Origin: Spinacia oleracea
Taxonomy: Eukaryota > Streptophyta > Magnoliopsida > Caryophyllales > Amaranthaceae
NCBI RefSeq assembly: GCF_020520425.1
Contig: NC_079491.1
Location: 30,619,449 to 30,683,448 of the forward strand
Reading direction: 5' to 3'
Length of the DNA: 64,000 bases
Under the pieces are notes generated by a model. The model had not been told where the DNA came from and ran no database searches. It worked only from the letters and a program-made list of their open reading frames with translations. The position numbers were made by a program, and so were the translations under genes. Position 1 is the first letter of the stretch. Every line of letters begins with the position of its first letter. This document shows positions 33,200 through 43,340 of this stretch, one piece after another.

Positions 33200-35038
33200 C
33201 GCCCTCGCCGGATTTTCATGCTACCTTATATCATATGGTACAAACATTTTTTTTTTTTACCATATATGTACAGAAAAAACCTAGCACTTCTAAGTTCTAA
33301 CAACAACAGAGCACCAAGATAGCTCTTATTGCCGTGGTTGGTATAAAATCAAGGGATTTCCGAACCCACATACCAGCAGGGTGGTTTGACTGTTGGCAGT
33401 TGATTCTCTCGTTGACTGACTTCAGGTAGTTGATAACTGACGGCTCGAGGGAAAGCATTTTAGAGGTGTTGCTACAACAGATCCTCTTCCCTTTCAAAGA
33501 AACAATATTTTAGACCTGAAAAGGGATAACGGAATCGTAAGCGGGGGAAAATCATTTCAACAGGAATACCAAACGCTTTTAAATCAAGAGTGTGCAATGT
33601 ATTAGAGAGCTAACAATTGGTAAAGCGCTAATGTAATTTTGTAAGATTCTGTTCCAATGTCTACCCTAAAACACGTTTTCTTCATAAATATCCATACTCC
33701 GGGGAAATTGCCATAGGATTTTCCTTGGTAAATTACACACAAACTCATTACCAATACCACCATAAATTTTCTGCCAACCATTTGGATCGAAGGTCTAAAA
33801 ACTGTAGGATGTTGCTACTCAGCCTTTGGAGGGTTTGACAGTAAAAACGGAAGAATGTCGGCTCAAGTAAAATGGAACGAGATAGTATGAATGAGTTATC
33901 TCTCAGCTTGCAGGAAAGCAGGAAATCCACATCCTGTTAGAATCTAATGGACCACTATGTTCCCTCTCTACAGCTATGCTAATTTGTCATCATTTGTGAC
34001 TTAGCACTATTTGACTAATAATTGAAAGATGACAAGCAACCTTATCATTTAATGCAAACAAGTTCAAAATGTGCAATGATGAAAATCTAACAACATTATC
34101 ATTTACTTACTATTACTAAGCTAATGAACTGATCCGAAACATCTGAGGCCAACATGAACAACATAAGCTTTAACTCTCCTTAAGACCATGTAATGTTTTA
34201 GCAAAGACTAAAATGTTCAAAACAGGTTGCCCTTTAGCCTTTCGGAAGTTGATAGGGAAAATGGAAAACTCATGAGCGATAGGCCGATAGCTCAAGTAAT
34301 CTGGAAAGAGGAATGAATTCGTCATTTATTTATCAGTTAGCTTGCATAAAGCAGTAAATCCATATCTTGTTAAATGTTAACAACAGATGATGGACCAATG
34401 AGGTCTGCTTAATTTCTTTCTACAGTTGTGTTGATTTGTAGTCATTTATGACTAAGTACGTACTACTTTAGCAACAATTGACAACAAGCAACCTGTACAA
34501 CCTAATGCAATTCGCTGAAAATTACCAGAAGAAACTTGTGGTCACCGACAGTACCAAAGAAATTTGAAATGTTCAATGATCAAATCCTCCAATTGAAATA
34601 ACTTATCTTTCAGATTATTGAGCTAGTATTCATTTCCTAATGTAAAATTCACATCAGCTTAATCCTGAACCGCATGTTCATGCTTCCAAACACAAACCAA
34701 GCAAGCAAAGACCTGAAGTGATGCCTTCCTCAAGATGGTCACTTTTTTATTGCTAAATAAGTAATAGGCATTGAATTGAATCTGCAATTTAACACCTTAA
34801 GCCCAATTATTGACTCTGATATCTAACAATCAACATCCTAATGTAAGTCATGTCAACAATTAGATCAAATCCAACAATCCTCAATTTTGATGCAAATTAA
34901 CAAGAACGGTAATTGAATCAAATCAAATCTTACAATAATCAATCAAACAATGAAATAACAAATGATCAACCAATGTAAGAATAAGTATGAAACAAAAACA
35001 AGGAAATCTGGACTCACCGGACAACACAAGCAAAATGT
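33200..35038 (-). other. 3'UTR with probable intron of the GT14 gene
   Basis: On the minus strand 21 nt after the stop codon there is a consensus donor CCG/GTGAGT (intron from 35017). A pyrimidine-rich acceptor ending TTTTCAG at 33516 could close the intron, about 1.5 kb, with a terminal exon below 33515. The intron contains two diverged copies of a segment of about 190 bp (about 33880-34070 and 34308-34500). Confidence 0.45.
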
Positions 35039-36190
35039 TCAGTCATTGAAGATAACAGTATCAGCCATATCCATCAAGGGGTTCAAGCAATCCGGCGAGA
35101 ACTTTCTGGCGAACAAGTAATCATGAGTATAATTTGACTGTCGGAGAGTGTAGATCAGCTCCGGTGACACCTCGGGCGGGAGATACATATGAGGATGTCC
35201 ATTGACACTATCCGTCCAATTAACCCTGGTAAGAGTATACTGAGTACATCCATTAGGATCTTTCATAGACAACAATGTAGGGAAATAGTGTTCCTCAGGG
35301 TAACAAGACTCTGTCTTAAAACAAGGAAGCCTAAACTTCCTCCACAACTTCCTATCCTTCAATACCATCAAAGCATGCTTCTTCGTCAACACAAAAAACT
35401 GAGACCCGACCCGAAACTGATCAAAAGGAACCTCAGGAAGCATCACATTCTTCCCTCGAGCAATATACCTCGAGGGAAGAATAGTCTCATTGTCAAGAAT
35501 CTCAATAAAACTCTTATGCCGGACATGGCGAAACCCGAACCCATTACCCTTACTCCTCCCTAACAGGGTCTTATAAACATAATCAAACGAATGCAGAGGA
35601 ATACAAGACTGAGAAACCAAAGCAAAATAGAAATTTAAAGGATCATCTAAAATCGCAGACGCCATTAATCGTTTAGCAGCAGAGATCAAAGTAGCAGAAG
35701 ATCGTTCAGTGTGCTTACTTGGTATGAACCTAGCATTGAAAAAACCACCCGGGTCTTTTAAATGGGCATCCGGGTCGGCGTGAATGTAGATGTTGAACAA
35801 TTTAGGGGAACTGGAATTGAAGAAACGGTCCCACAAAGGCGAGAAGAAGAGATCAGTGTGGGTTAAAAACAGGAAGGCGATCTTCAAAGTAGGGTTGTGT
35901 GTTCCTAATCTGGAGAATGAGAAAGTCGAGGATGAAGATGGAGATGAGAAGGTGGATGAGATAGCGCGGTTGAAGAGAGATAGATCTTCGAGTTCATCTG
36001 GGCGAGGAATTGGGAGTTGGCGAGGGTGAGGAGAGAGAAAATGAGGAGCAAAGAAGTAGATCATTGGGAGAGATAAGATTAAGGAGAATATCAAAATGTA
36101 GTGGGATTGCAACATTCGGATCATTTTGTTTTTGAAATGGGGATTAATTAATTTATGATTTTGATTAAGAAAAGATGGGAAATTGCCCAA
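35039..36190 (-). CDS. GT14-family glycosyltransferase (core-2/I-branching type)
   Basis: A single open exon of 383 aa. Residues 31-50 form one hydrophobic segment after a short N-terminus, the layout of a Golgi type II membrane protein. The luminal domain has the plant GT14 blocks: KIAFLFLTHTDLFF (103-116), IYIHADPD (134-141), SSATLISAAKRL (154-165), FALVSQSCIPLHSFDYVY (189-206), VGSQFFVLTKKHA (261-273) and EEHYFPTLL (299-307). Length equals the family norm. GT14 enzymes transfer sugars from nucleotide donors; plant members with known activity glucuronidate arabinogalactans, but this member's acceptor cannot be read from sequence. A Met at residue 23, nearer the membrane segment, is an alternative start. 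No lesions are seen. An upstream open frame overlaps the start. Confidence 0.92.
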   Translation of the reverse strand: MGNFPSFLNQNHKLINPHFKNKMIRMLQSHYILIFSLILSLPMIYFFAPHFLSPHPRQLPIPRPDELEDLSLFNRAISSTFSSPSSSSTFSFSRLGTHNPTLKIAFLFLTHTDLFFSPLWDRFFNSSSPKLFNIYIHADPDAHLKDPGGFFNARFIPSKHTERSSATLISAAKRLMASAILDDPLNFYFALVSQSCIPLHSFDYVYKTLLGRSKGNGFGFRHVRHKSFIEILDNETILPSRYIARGKNVMLPEVPFDQFRVGSQFFVLTKKHALMVLKDRKLWRKFRLPCFKTESCYPEEHYFPTLLSMKDPNGCTQYTLTRVNWTDSVNGHPHMYLPPEVSPELIYTLRQSNYTHDYLFARKFSPDCLNPLMDMADTVIFND

Positions 36191-36446
36191 TTTGGGGATA
36201 CATCCGTCGATTTTTACAGACAGTCTTCAATTGAATTAGGTTTTTTTTGAGGGGTTTCAGAAATTGACGGGAGTGGGGGAGTGAAGGATGAAGAAGAAGG
36301 AGAAAGAGGAAGGTGTTTGGGTTTGGGTTTGGGTTTTCTGGGAAAAAGAGGGAAGATTGGTTGAAGGGTTGGAGGGAGAAAATGAGCGAAAGAGAGAGAA
36401 GATAGATTGGGAAATACTCTCTGTATTGAATTATGGATGATCTCAT
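36165..36446 (-). promoter_or_regulatory. Possible overlapping upstream ORF of the GT14 gene
   Basis: A 93-codon frame starts at 36446 in the CT-rich putative 5' UTR and ends at 36165, overlapping the 36190 start in another frame. If the transcript includes it, most ribosomes would bypass the main start or use the downstream Met. The peptide has no recognisable family. Confidence 0.35.
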
Positions 36447-36557
36447 AACTGTCCTTTTCTTGTCCTTGTCCTCAGTTCCTTACCCTTACCCCCCAATTTT
36501 TCCTTTCCTTTTAAACCCCTACCCGCCCCATCATTCCACGATAAGTTAGTGTATCGC

Positions 36558-37584
36558 TATTCGACGTCCGCCTATACTAAAATCGCTCGTAAAATTTAAC
36601 GTAAAAGTATGATGTTACCCTTATAAAAGTCACCCCAACTCTTTCACTTTTCACCTCAACTTTTCACTCTCAATATTCCGACAGCCCGCTCTAAATTCCA
36701 ACAGCCCCACTCTAAAATTCCGGCAAGTTTTCGGCAACACTATTTCGTTGGAGCTCCCTGCTGATCACCACTACCCGCACCTTGTTGACCGCGTACACCG
36801 GCTCCCTGCTGACCACCATTATCGGCTCCCTACTGACCACCATCATCGGCACCACCTCACTTAACTAAAGCCTCCCCATCCAAACCACCACAACAGTCCC
36901 GCGCCCTTATAATCCACCGCACCTCCTTCACCATCAAGGACGACGACGTTCCTTCAACATCTTAGTCGTCGGCTATGATGCACGTTTCGTCGCCGGAGGT
37001 ATTAAAAAAATATTTTTTTAGTATTGGGCCGCCTAGAGATGGCGGCCCAGACATGGTTCGAGCCGCCATTTTCGGGGGCTCGTGTTTTAAAAAAAATTGA
37101 ATTTGATTTTCTTAAATTTGATTTTATTTTATTTAGAATAATTAATATAATTGAACGAATTTTTAGAAAAAAAATAATTAATATCATTGTTAAATTTTTA
37201 GAAAAAATAATTAATATAATTTTTAGAATAATTAATAAAATTAATAAAATTAATAAAATTGTTAGAAAAAAAATAAAATTGTTAGAATTTTTTTTTTTAA
37301 AATTTACTCCGTATTTGTTTATTTATTAATTTCGATTAAAAAATAATGTGAATTTATTTAATATATTTTTTAATATTTTTTGGTGGTTGAGGTGTGATGC
37401 AGTGTGTGCAATGGTGGTTGACAACCTGGTGGTTGACGACAATGCAAGGGGTTGACTGGTAAAGGGTGAAGGGTTGAGGTGAGAGGGGAAGGGGAGGGAG
37501 GGAGGGGGGTTAATTTTTATAAGGGTAATAATGTACTTTCACCATTAAAATGAGGGCATTTTTAGCAAAATAGGACGTCGAATA
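36558..37584. mobile_element. Non-autonomous TIR element (about 1.0 kb)
   Basis: Terminal TATTCGACGTCC at 36558 and GGACGTCGAATA ending at 37584 are perfect inverted repeats. The similarity continues inward for about 100 bp with gaps (TGTTACCCTTATAAAAGT against ATTACCCTTATAAAAATT). The interior holds C-rich and A+T-rich parts, including (TTAATAAAA)n-like repeats around 37220-37260. No transposase or target duplication was resolved. Confidence 0.7.
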
Positions 37585-37856
37585 AAACCCCCATAAGTAA
37601 CGAAGGGTAGATAATACGGAGTACGAATTATAAATGAAATTTTATTCTATAATATTGAGTACTCCGTAACTAAGATACTAACTTTAACTAAATGAAGAAC
37701 GTATTTGGGGGTTAAGAACATATAACTTTTATCTTACTTTCAAAAAAAAACAATCAAATATTTGGTTTTGTGGAAAGGATTGCACTTTGTAATCAAATGG
37801 TTGAGGATTCAATCCTCACCGGGAGCACTTTGAGGTAGGATTTTCCTTAACATTCT
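37585..37856. other. Short intergenic stretch
   Basis: A+T-rich. GGTTGAGGATTCAATCCTCA at about 37799 resembles a tRNA T-arm and may be a SINE relic, but no box A is convincing. Confidence 0.3.
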
Positions 37857-38309
37857 CACTAGTAGAAAAAACCTCATTTGCAACTCATCAATTGCAACTC
37901 ATGCCAGTTATAAGCGTTGTAATAGTGATATAGTCAACGCGGGTCAAACATTAAATGACCATGTTGCAGCGTTTTGGTCCACCCTGAGTTGTGAAAAATA
38001 CGGTTTTTTTTTTAAAAAAAAAATTCACAGCGCGGGACATTCATATTTGCTGCAATTAGTTAGGCTAATTACAACATCTCCCTTTATTCGTTTTCTGCAA
38101 GTTCTTAATTGCAGCTTGGTCCCATATTTGATCGCTGCAATTCCTATACTAGGTCATCCTAATTTCCATCACTCTTCAATCCCAGGTAGTTTGCCATCGT
38201 CTTCAATCGATCTCCATCAGATCTACATACATACTTCCAGTCCTTCGCGAAATTTTATGCTCGGTCCTTCGCGAATCTCACCGCCGGTAGTCTGACTTTC
38301 CTCTTTGGT

Positions 38310-39130
38310 TGGATCTTTTGCCGGCCACCACAAAGGTATCACCACCGTAGTCTCCCTCTTCGTCTCTGAGGAACTCCTTCGCAACGCTCACTCGCCGCTA
38401 TTTTCTCTTCCTCTCTGGCCCTTGAATTCGCCAGCCACCAGTCGCGGTTTGTTGTTCCATCTTATATCCGCCGCTGGCAACACCACACGCCCTCCAAAAT
38501 TGCAGATAAGTGGAGATAGAAGAAGGGATTTGCGGTACCTTCAAATTGAAAATCCAGTCTTGTTAATTCAACATTTATTCGAAATTGAAGCAGAAAGAGG
38601 AAGCATTTGAACTTTGCTTAGGTATGTTTACTCAAATTTCCCCTTTCTAAATTTAATTTGGGCTATTTTTTGTGTTTTAAGTTCTGAGTTTTACATAAAT
38701 TTCCCACTATTTTTTGGTCACATAATTTGATTTTTAGTGCCTTTTTACAGTCTCTTTAGGTAGGTTTGAGCAATAATTATAGTGGATATGCATGTGGGTT
38801 TGTTCCCTTCTAGTCAAGTCAGTGTCCTTTTTTATGTTTTCTGGGTACTAAAATTTCTGGGTTTTTGATTTGATGTTCTTCAAATTGTTCAAACTATTTT
38901 ACTGGGTTTCTCAAAAATGAATACTTTGGATTTGGGGTTTGTTCAGATTTTGCAAGTTTAACTGATTTCTCTGTATTGATTGTGTTTCTTAGTGAATATT
39001 ATTACTGAGGAGTGAGAAGAAGTGATGGCCGAAGGTGCAGCACCAGCAAAGGCAGATGAGCCAGCGCCGCACCCGCTGAAAGATCAGCTCCCTAATGTTT
39101 CTTACTGCATTACTAGTCCTCCTCCATGGC
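38310..39130 (+). pseudogene. Captured 5' end of a nucleobase-ascorbate transporter (NAT6/7-like)
   Basis: The ATG at 39025 opens an exon of 35 codons plus one base ending at a GTGAGT donor (39131). The peptide (KADEPAPHPLKDQLPNVSYC, ITSPPPW) matches, from memory, the conserved N-terminus of plant NAT6/NAT7 nucleobase-ascorbate transporters up to their first coding intron. Upstream, a leader exon ending at the donor AG/GTATGT (38622) and an acceptor CTTAG at 38992 look like the parental 5'UTR intron. The about 500 residues of transmembrane domain that should follow are absent; the next exon-like segments are at 41 kb and unrelated. The fragment cannot transport but keeps a plausible promoter and splice signals. 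Confidence 0.82.
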
Positions 39131-41052
39131 GTGAGTCTCTTTCCTCAGCTCCTTTCTTTGTTTATGTTTCTAATTTTGGGTTACATTTTCTTATTTGATG
39201 TTTCTAATTTTAGTTAATTGTAACGAGTATACTCTATACCGAGTGTCGGATACCGCGAATTATTACTAATGTGAGATAGTATTGTTATATTGTAAGCAAT
39301 TGGAGTTGAGTGAACTGTGAAGGTGGTTTATGGTAGTGATTATGGACTTTATTTAATGTTCCTATTTTGTTTATTTTTAGTTTTGGTGGGTTAGCCTGTT
39401 CATTTATTTAATTTTAATTCATTTAATTATGTATATGCTAAAAAAGGAATTCAAATTTGTGCCTCTCTTGAATCTAATTATTAATTTAGAAAATGTCGGG
39501 AGATAGTTTTACCAAGTATTTACCCTTGCAAAAATGTGTTAAATATATGGTCTTAGGAATTTGGAATTTGGAGTGAGGTTTTTCCATCGCCAAATTATCT
39601 CATTGTTTCTGTTAAGGATTGTTTTCAGAGATTGTTGCAACCTTCCATTGCATGTCAGTAAAAAAAAATATGAAGTGGAATGAACCTACTACCTAGTATG
39701 AGAATCTTTTGACTATCTTATATAGTTTCATTTGATTGTTAGATATTGGAATAAAGGTCGAATGAACCTACTACCTTGCTTGTACTAGGGTCAAAACTTT
39801 TGATCATCTAATAAGGTTAAGAATTTTGGGAGAAGAACTTCCATGACTGCCTTTGTAAGTTGTCCTTGCTTTAAATAATAGTCAAAAGATTCTCATACTA
39901 GGAAACTCGAATGGTTTTATTGTTTCGTCTTGTTGAAGTCTCAGTTTTTCTTTTTGTTTGTATTAGTTAAATAATTGGCTGCACTTACTGAAAAATTCAG
40001 TAGTCTTTCTAAGTTCTGAAAAGTTATTTGATTAACAATCATCTTACTGTAATTGTAATATGACACTTTTATATCTAAAGGCAACTCTTTCCTCTTCTGG
40101 AGATGTATTGTCCCGAAAACATGCTTTTGATTACGATTAGTACACAGTAATAGGGCATTACTTTTGTTTACTATATATAATTAGGTTATGGAAGAAGCTG
40201 AAAAGAGATTTCCTGAGGATCAATCTCTAAAGTTCTGTAACCAATGTCAGACTTTATTTAGAAATTTTATTGTACAGCCGGTATTTGGTTTGAGGTTTTC
40301 CCAATGACAGTGTTAAATATTCAGAGGGATCTATCTTCCAAAGATGTTAACCCAAGTTTTATTTGCTGGTGATATTTTTTTACCTACAATTTTGAAAAGA
40401 TTTTGCTAGGAAGAGGGAACCGCATGAAGGTTTTTCATACTTGCATTTTAAAACCAAAATATCCCTCTATATATTTAAGGCACACCAAAAATGTTTCTAC
40501 TTATGCTGTGAATTATTTAGATCAGTTGAAGTGGACTAAAAATTCGCTCAGCGTGATTTTTCTATCATACCTAGAGTCCTCATGCTTAATTATTGAGCAA
40601 AATCAAATTTTCCTTGCCATGAAAATGTTTGGATGTAGCTTATATACATATTAATCTGAGTAATACTCTAGCTTTAAGCTAAAACAGACTTAATTCAAAC
40701 CTTAAGTAACTATGTAAGGTAGTTGTTGATCTTTATTTACAGTTCGAGGCCTTCTGATTTTATTACATCGTGCCCTTATTGCATGCTTTGCTAGTGAAAT
40801 TTATTGGAATGTTATCTGAAGATGTACTGGTATAAGTTAGAGTTCTAATAAGGGATCCATGTATGTGAGACAGACAACAATGTTTTTCAATCATTGCTGA
40901 TCAAGTTTGACATGATCTGGAACCAATTTGATTACGATTAGTTATAATGAGCAATGTGTATCAATAAGCATGTTTGTCATGTAGTTTTATCATTTTATGC
41001 ACCAATCACTATTCACTACTGATGCCAAGATCATCAATTTGTTGAAGCAACA

Positions 41053-41399
41053 GGTTAGAAGAACTGAAGAGAGGCAGATGAAGACTGAAAGCCTCAGCTG
41101 AGTTTCTGAGCAGGAATACCTTGCCTATGCTGTCTACAACATCCAGAAAATTACCAGGTACGTTGTACGTGAAGACACTTGTAAATTTTAGTTATGAGAT
41201 TCAATAATTTTATTTTCTAGCTAGCTAATACCAAGTTTTTGTTTTTCAAACTAATTTTCTAGTAACTAATACCAAGTTTTTGATTTTTGAAGGGTTATGT
41301 ACAAAGAGAAATCCCATACTCTAATGAGGAGTTAGAAGAAACTCGAGAACAATGGGCAAAGTACTTTAAGGACAAGTATTTGATGGATGCCGCCGAATG
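41053..41399 (+). pseudogene. Unassigned exon-like segments in the CACTA-like element
   Basis: A segment up to the donor CCAG/GTACGT at about 41158 and a second one from the acceptor at about 41293 join to an open C-terminus (YVQREIPYSNEELEETREQW, then AKYFKDKYLMDAAE) with stop at 41397-41399. I do not recognise it. It could be a second captured gene tail or a remnant of an element protein. Confidence 0.35.
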
Positions 41400-41683
41400 A
41401 GTTTGGGGTTGATCTAGACGTAATATATGTTGTATATTTTTGTTTTCTAGTATATATTTAATGGATGTTATGCATGTACGTGCATTGAAATATATTATTA
41501 TGATGTTGGATGCTAGCTGGTTGTAACATATATGGATGTTGGAGCATATATGTATGCTATATATGTATTATATACATGTTTTTATATAAATTCCTGTTTT
41601 GGCCGAGATTTACAAATTACAGGGAAAACTATGGCGAAATTTCTGCAACCTTATTTGTAATGTTTTTATTATAATTTCTTAGC

Positions 41684-41685
<2 letters not shown>

Positions 41686-41771
<86 letters not shown>
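41686..41771. repeat. (TA)n microsatellite
   Basis: About 43 TA units inside the CACTA-like element. Confidence 0.95.
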
Positions 41772-41775
<4 letters not shown>

Positions 41776-42105
41776 TACAACGCGTATAATGAATATGCGC
41801 TGTAAATGACAACTTATTGCAGCGCATGTGCTGAGACAAAATGTTGCAATAACCATTTATTTACAACTTATACTGCGTAGTAGGTGTTGTAAATAGTATA
41901 GTATTTGCAACTTATACAGGTCCACCCGCGCTGCAATTAATCAACTATTTGCAGCGTTTGTGAGCGCAGCAAAAAAAGTATACGTATTTGCAGCCATCAC
42001 AATTGTAGCGCTAAAAAACGATTATGATAATAAATGAGAAAACAAAAACATTTCAAAACTTCGAGTGTATATTACTTTATCGATGATGACTCTCTCTTCT
42101 ACCCC

Positions 42106-42590
42106 CTCCGTCCCTAAAAGATTTTTCCATAGAAAATTCACTTTATTCAGAATTAAATATAATTAAAAGCAAATGGGCAGGTAGATTTGTCTTTTAGTTA
42201 GATTAAATAATAGTGTGCAAGAAGAGACATGTGGGAACCACAAATTAAATAAAGTATGGAGCAAACAAATAGGGACATCCATTTATGATATATGAGTCAA
42301 TATTTTAAGGACAAAGACAATACTTCTATATTACTCCATCAGTCACAAAATTATAGTCTTGTTTAACTAAAAACACGGGTTTTAAAAAAAGCGGAATATA
42401 GTGTATGAGAAAGTGGGAAAGGGTAATATAGCGTACGAAAAGTATAAAAAGTGGAATATAGTGTATGGGAAAGTGAGAAAGTGTATGAGAAAGTGAGAAA
42501 GTGGAAAAAGTAATATCCAAATAAGAAAACATGACTATAGATTTAAGACGCCCGAAATAGAAAGCATAACTATAATTTTGGAACGGTGGT
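42106..42590. mobile_element. Two adjoining Stowaway-like MITE remnants
   Basis: One starts CCCCCTCCGTCCCTAAAAG at about 42108 without a clean right end. The second starts CTCCATCAGTCACAAAATTA at about 42334 and ends ACTATAATTTTGGAACGG at about 42583, with inverted similarity. The second interior holds a GGAATATAGTGTATG(A/G)GAAAG tandem repeat. Confidence 0.55.
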
Positions 42591-43340
42591 GATAACTCCC
42601 ACCTCTCACCTCCTCCTTCCCCGCCCCTACTATTTCTAATTTCACTCCCACTGTTAATAAATTCACTAATAATTGATTAAAGTTAGGTTGCATGAGTTTG
42701 GTGGTGTCGCAAGTCTTTTTTTCTTGACTGAGATGGCAGAGGTTTCAAGAATAACTTAATAATTTTACGGACAAATTGTTTTTTACCACCTAAAAACAAC
42801 CAAATTGTTTTTTACCACCTAAAAAAAAGTTGTATTTTACCACATAAAATAAAAATTTAAAAGTTGTGTTTTACCACCTAATAACGAAAAATTTGAAGAA
42901 ACCGTTATGTGGGGCCCACAATAACGATAATATTTTAGATTTTTTCAATTATCTTCACGATTTTACATCTGCGTTTTCTTCCCTTTCCTCAAATATGTAA
43001 ATGTTGTACCCAGATTTTCTCCAAAAAATTCAATCTAAAAAATAAGAAATCAAAATCAGTTACAAATAATAGAAGTAAAGAGAGAAGGAAAGACGAAGTA
43101 CTTAATAGAATTTGCAGAAACCCAATGAAGAGCCCACATTTTTGCAGCTTGAGAATGTTAGGAGAGAGAATGCTTAGCCCTTGCGAAATGAGGCACCCAA
43201 ATTTAAAGAACACTTCTTCAAATTCACGAAAATAAATCCCCAAATCGTTAATCTTTCCAGCTTTGCAAAGGAGATTCAAGAGCTTCTTTAAGGTATGATT
43301 TATTTTAAAAATAATATCTCACCAATTCGTTTCGTAATGA
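42591..43340. other. Intergenic with TTTTACCACCTAAAA repeats
   Basis: At 42778-42885 the segment TTTTACCACCTAAAA recurs four times with small changes. The rest shows no recognisable gene. Confidence 0.4.

Larger units (their letters stand above)
37857..42020. mobile_element. CACTA-like transposon carrying host-gene exons; right terminus not found
   Basis: The left end is CACTAGTAGAAAAAACC, a typical CACTA (En/Spm) terminus. Both flanks are dense in subterminal motifs of the TTGCAAC/TTGCAGCG/TTACAAC type, in both orientations: about 37875-38110 on the left and 41775-42015 on the right. The right side ends in TGTAGCGCTAAAAAACG without a clear TAGTG terminus, so it is truncated or degenerate. 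Between the subterminal zones lie a nucleobase-transporter first exon with its 5' leader and intron, unassigned exon-like segments and a (TA)n tract. No transposase is visible. Confidence 0.65.

Noticed and set aside
32910..33497. Minus-strand frames of 66-87 codons as a separate gene
   Set aside because: No recognisable family; the region fits a 3'UTR exon of the GT14 transcript and its downstream flank.
37024..37329. 101-codon Ile/Lys/Asn-rich frame
   Set aside because: It comes from A+T-rich TTAATAAAA-type repeats inside a TIR element.
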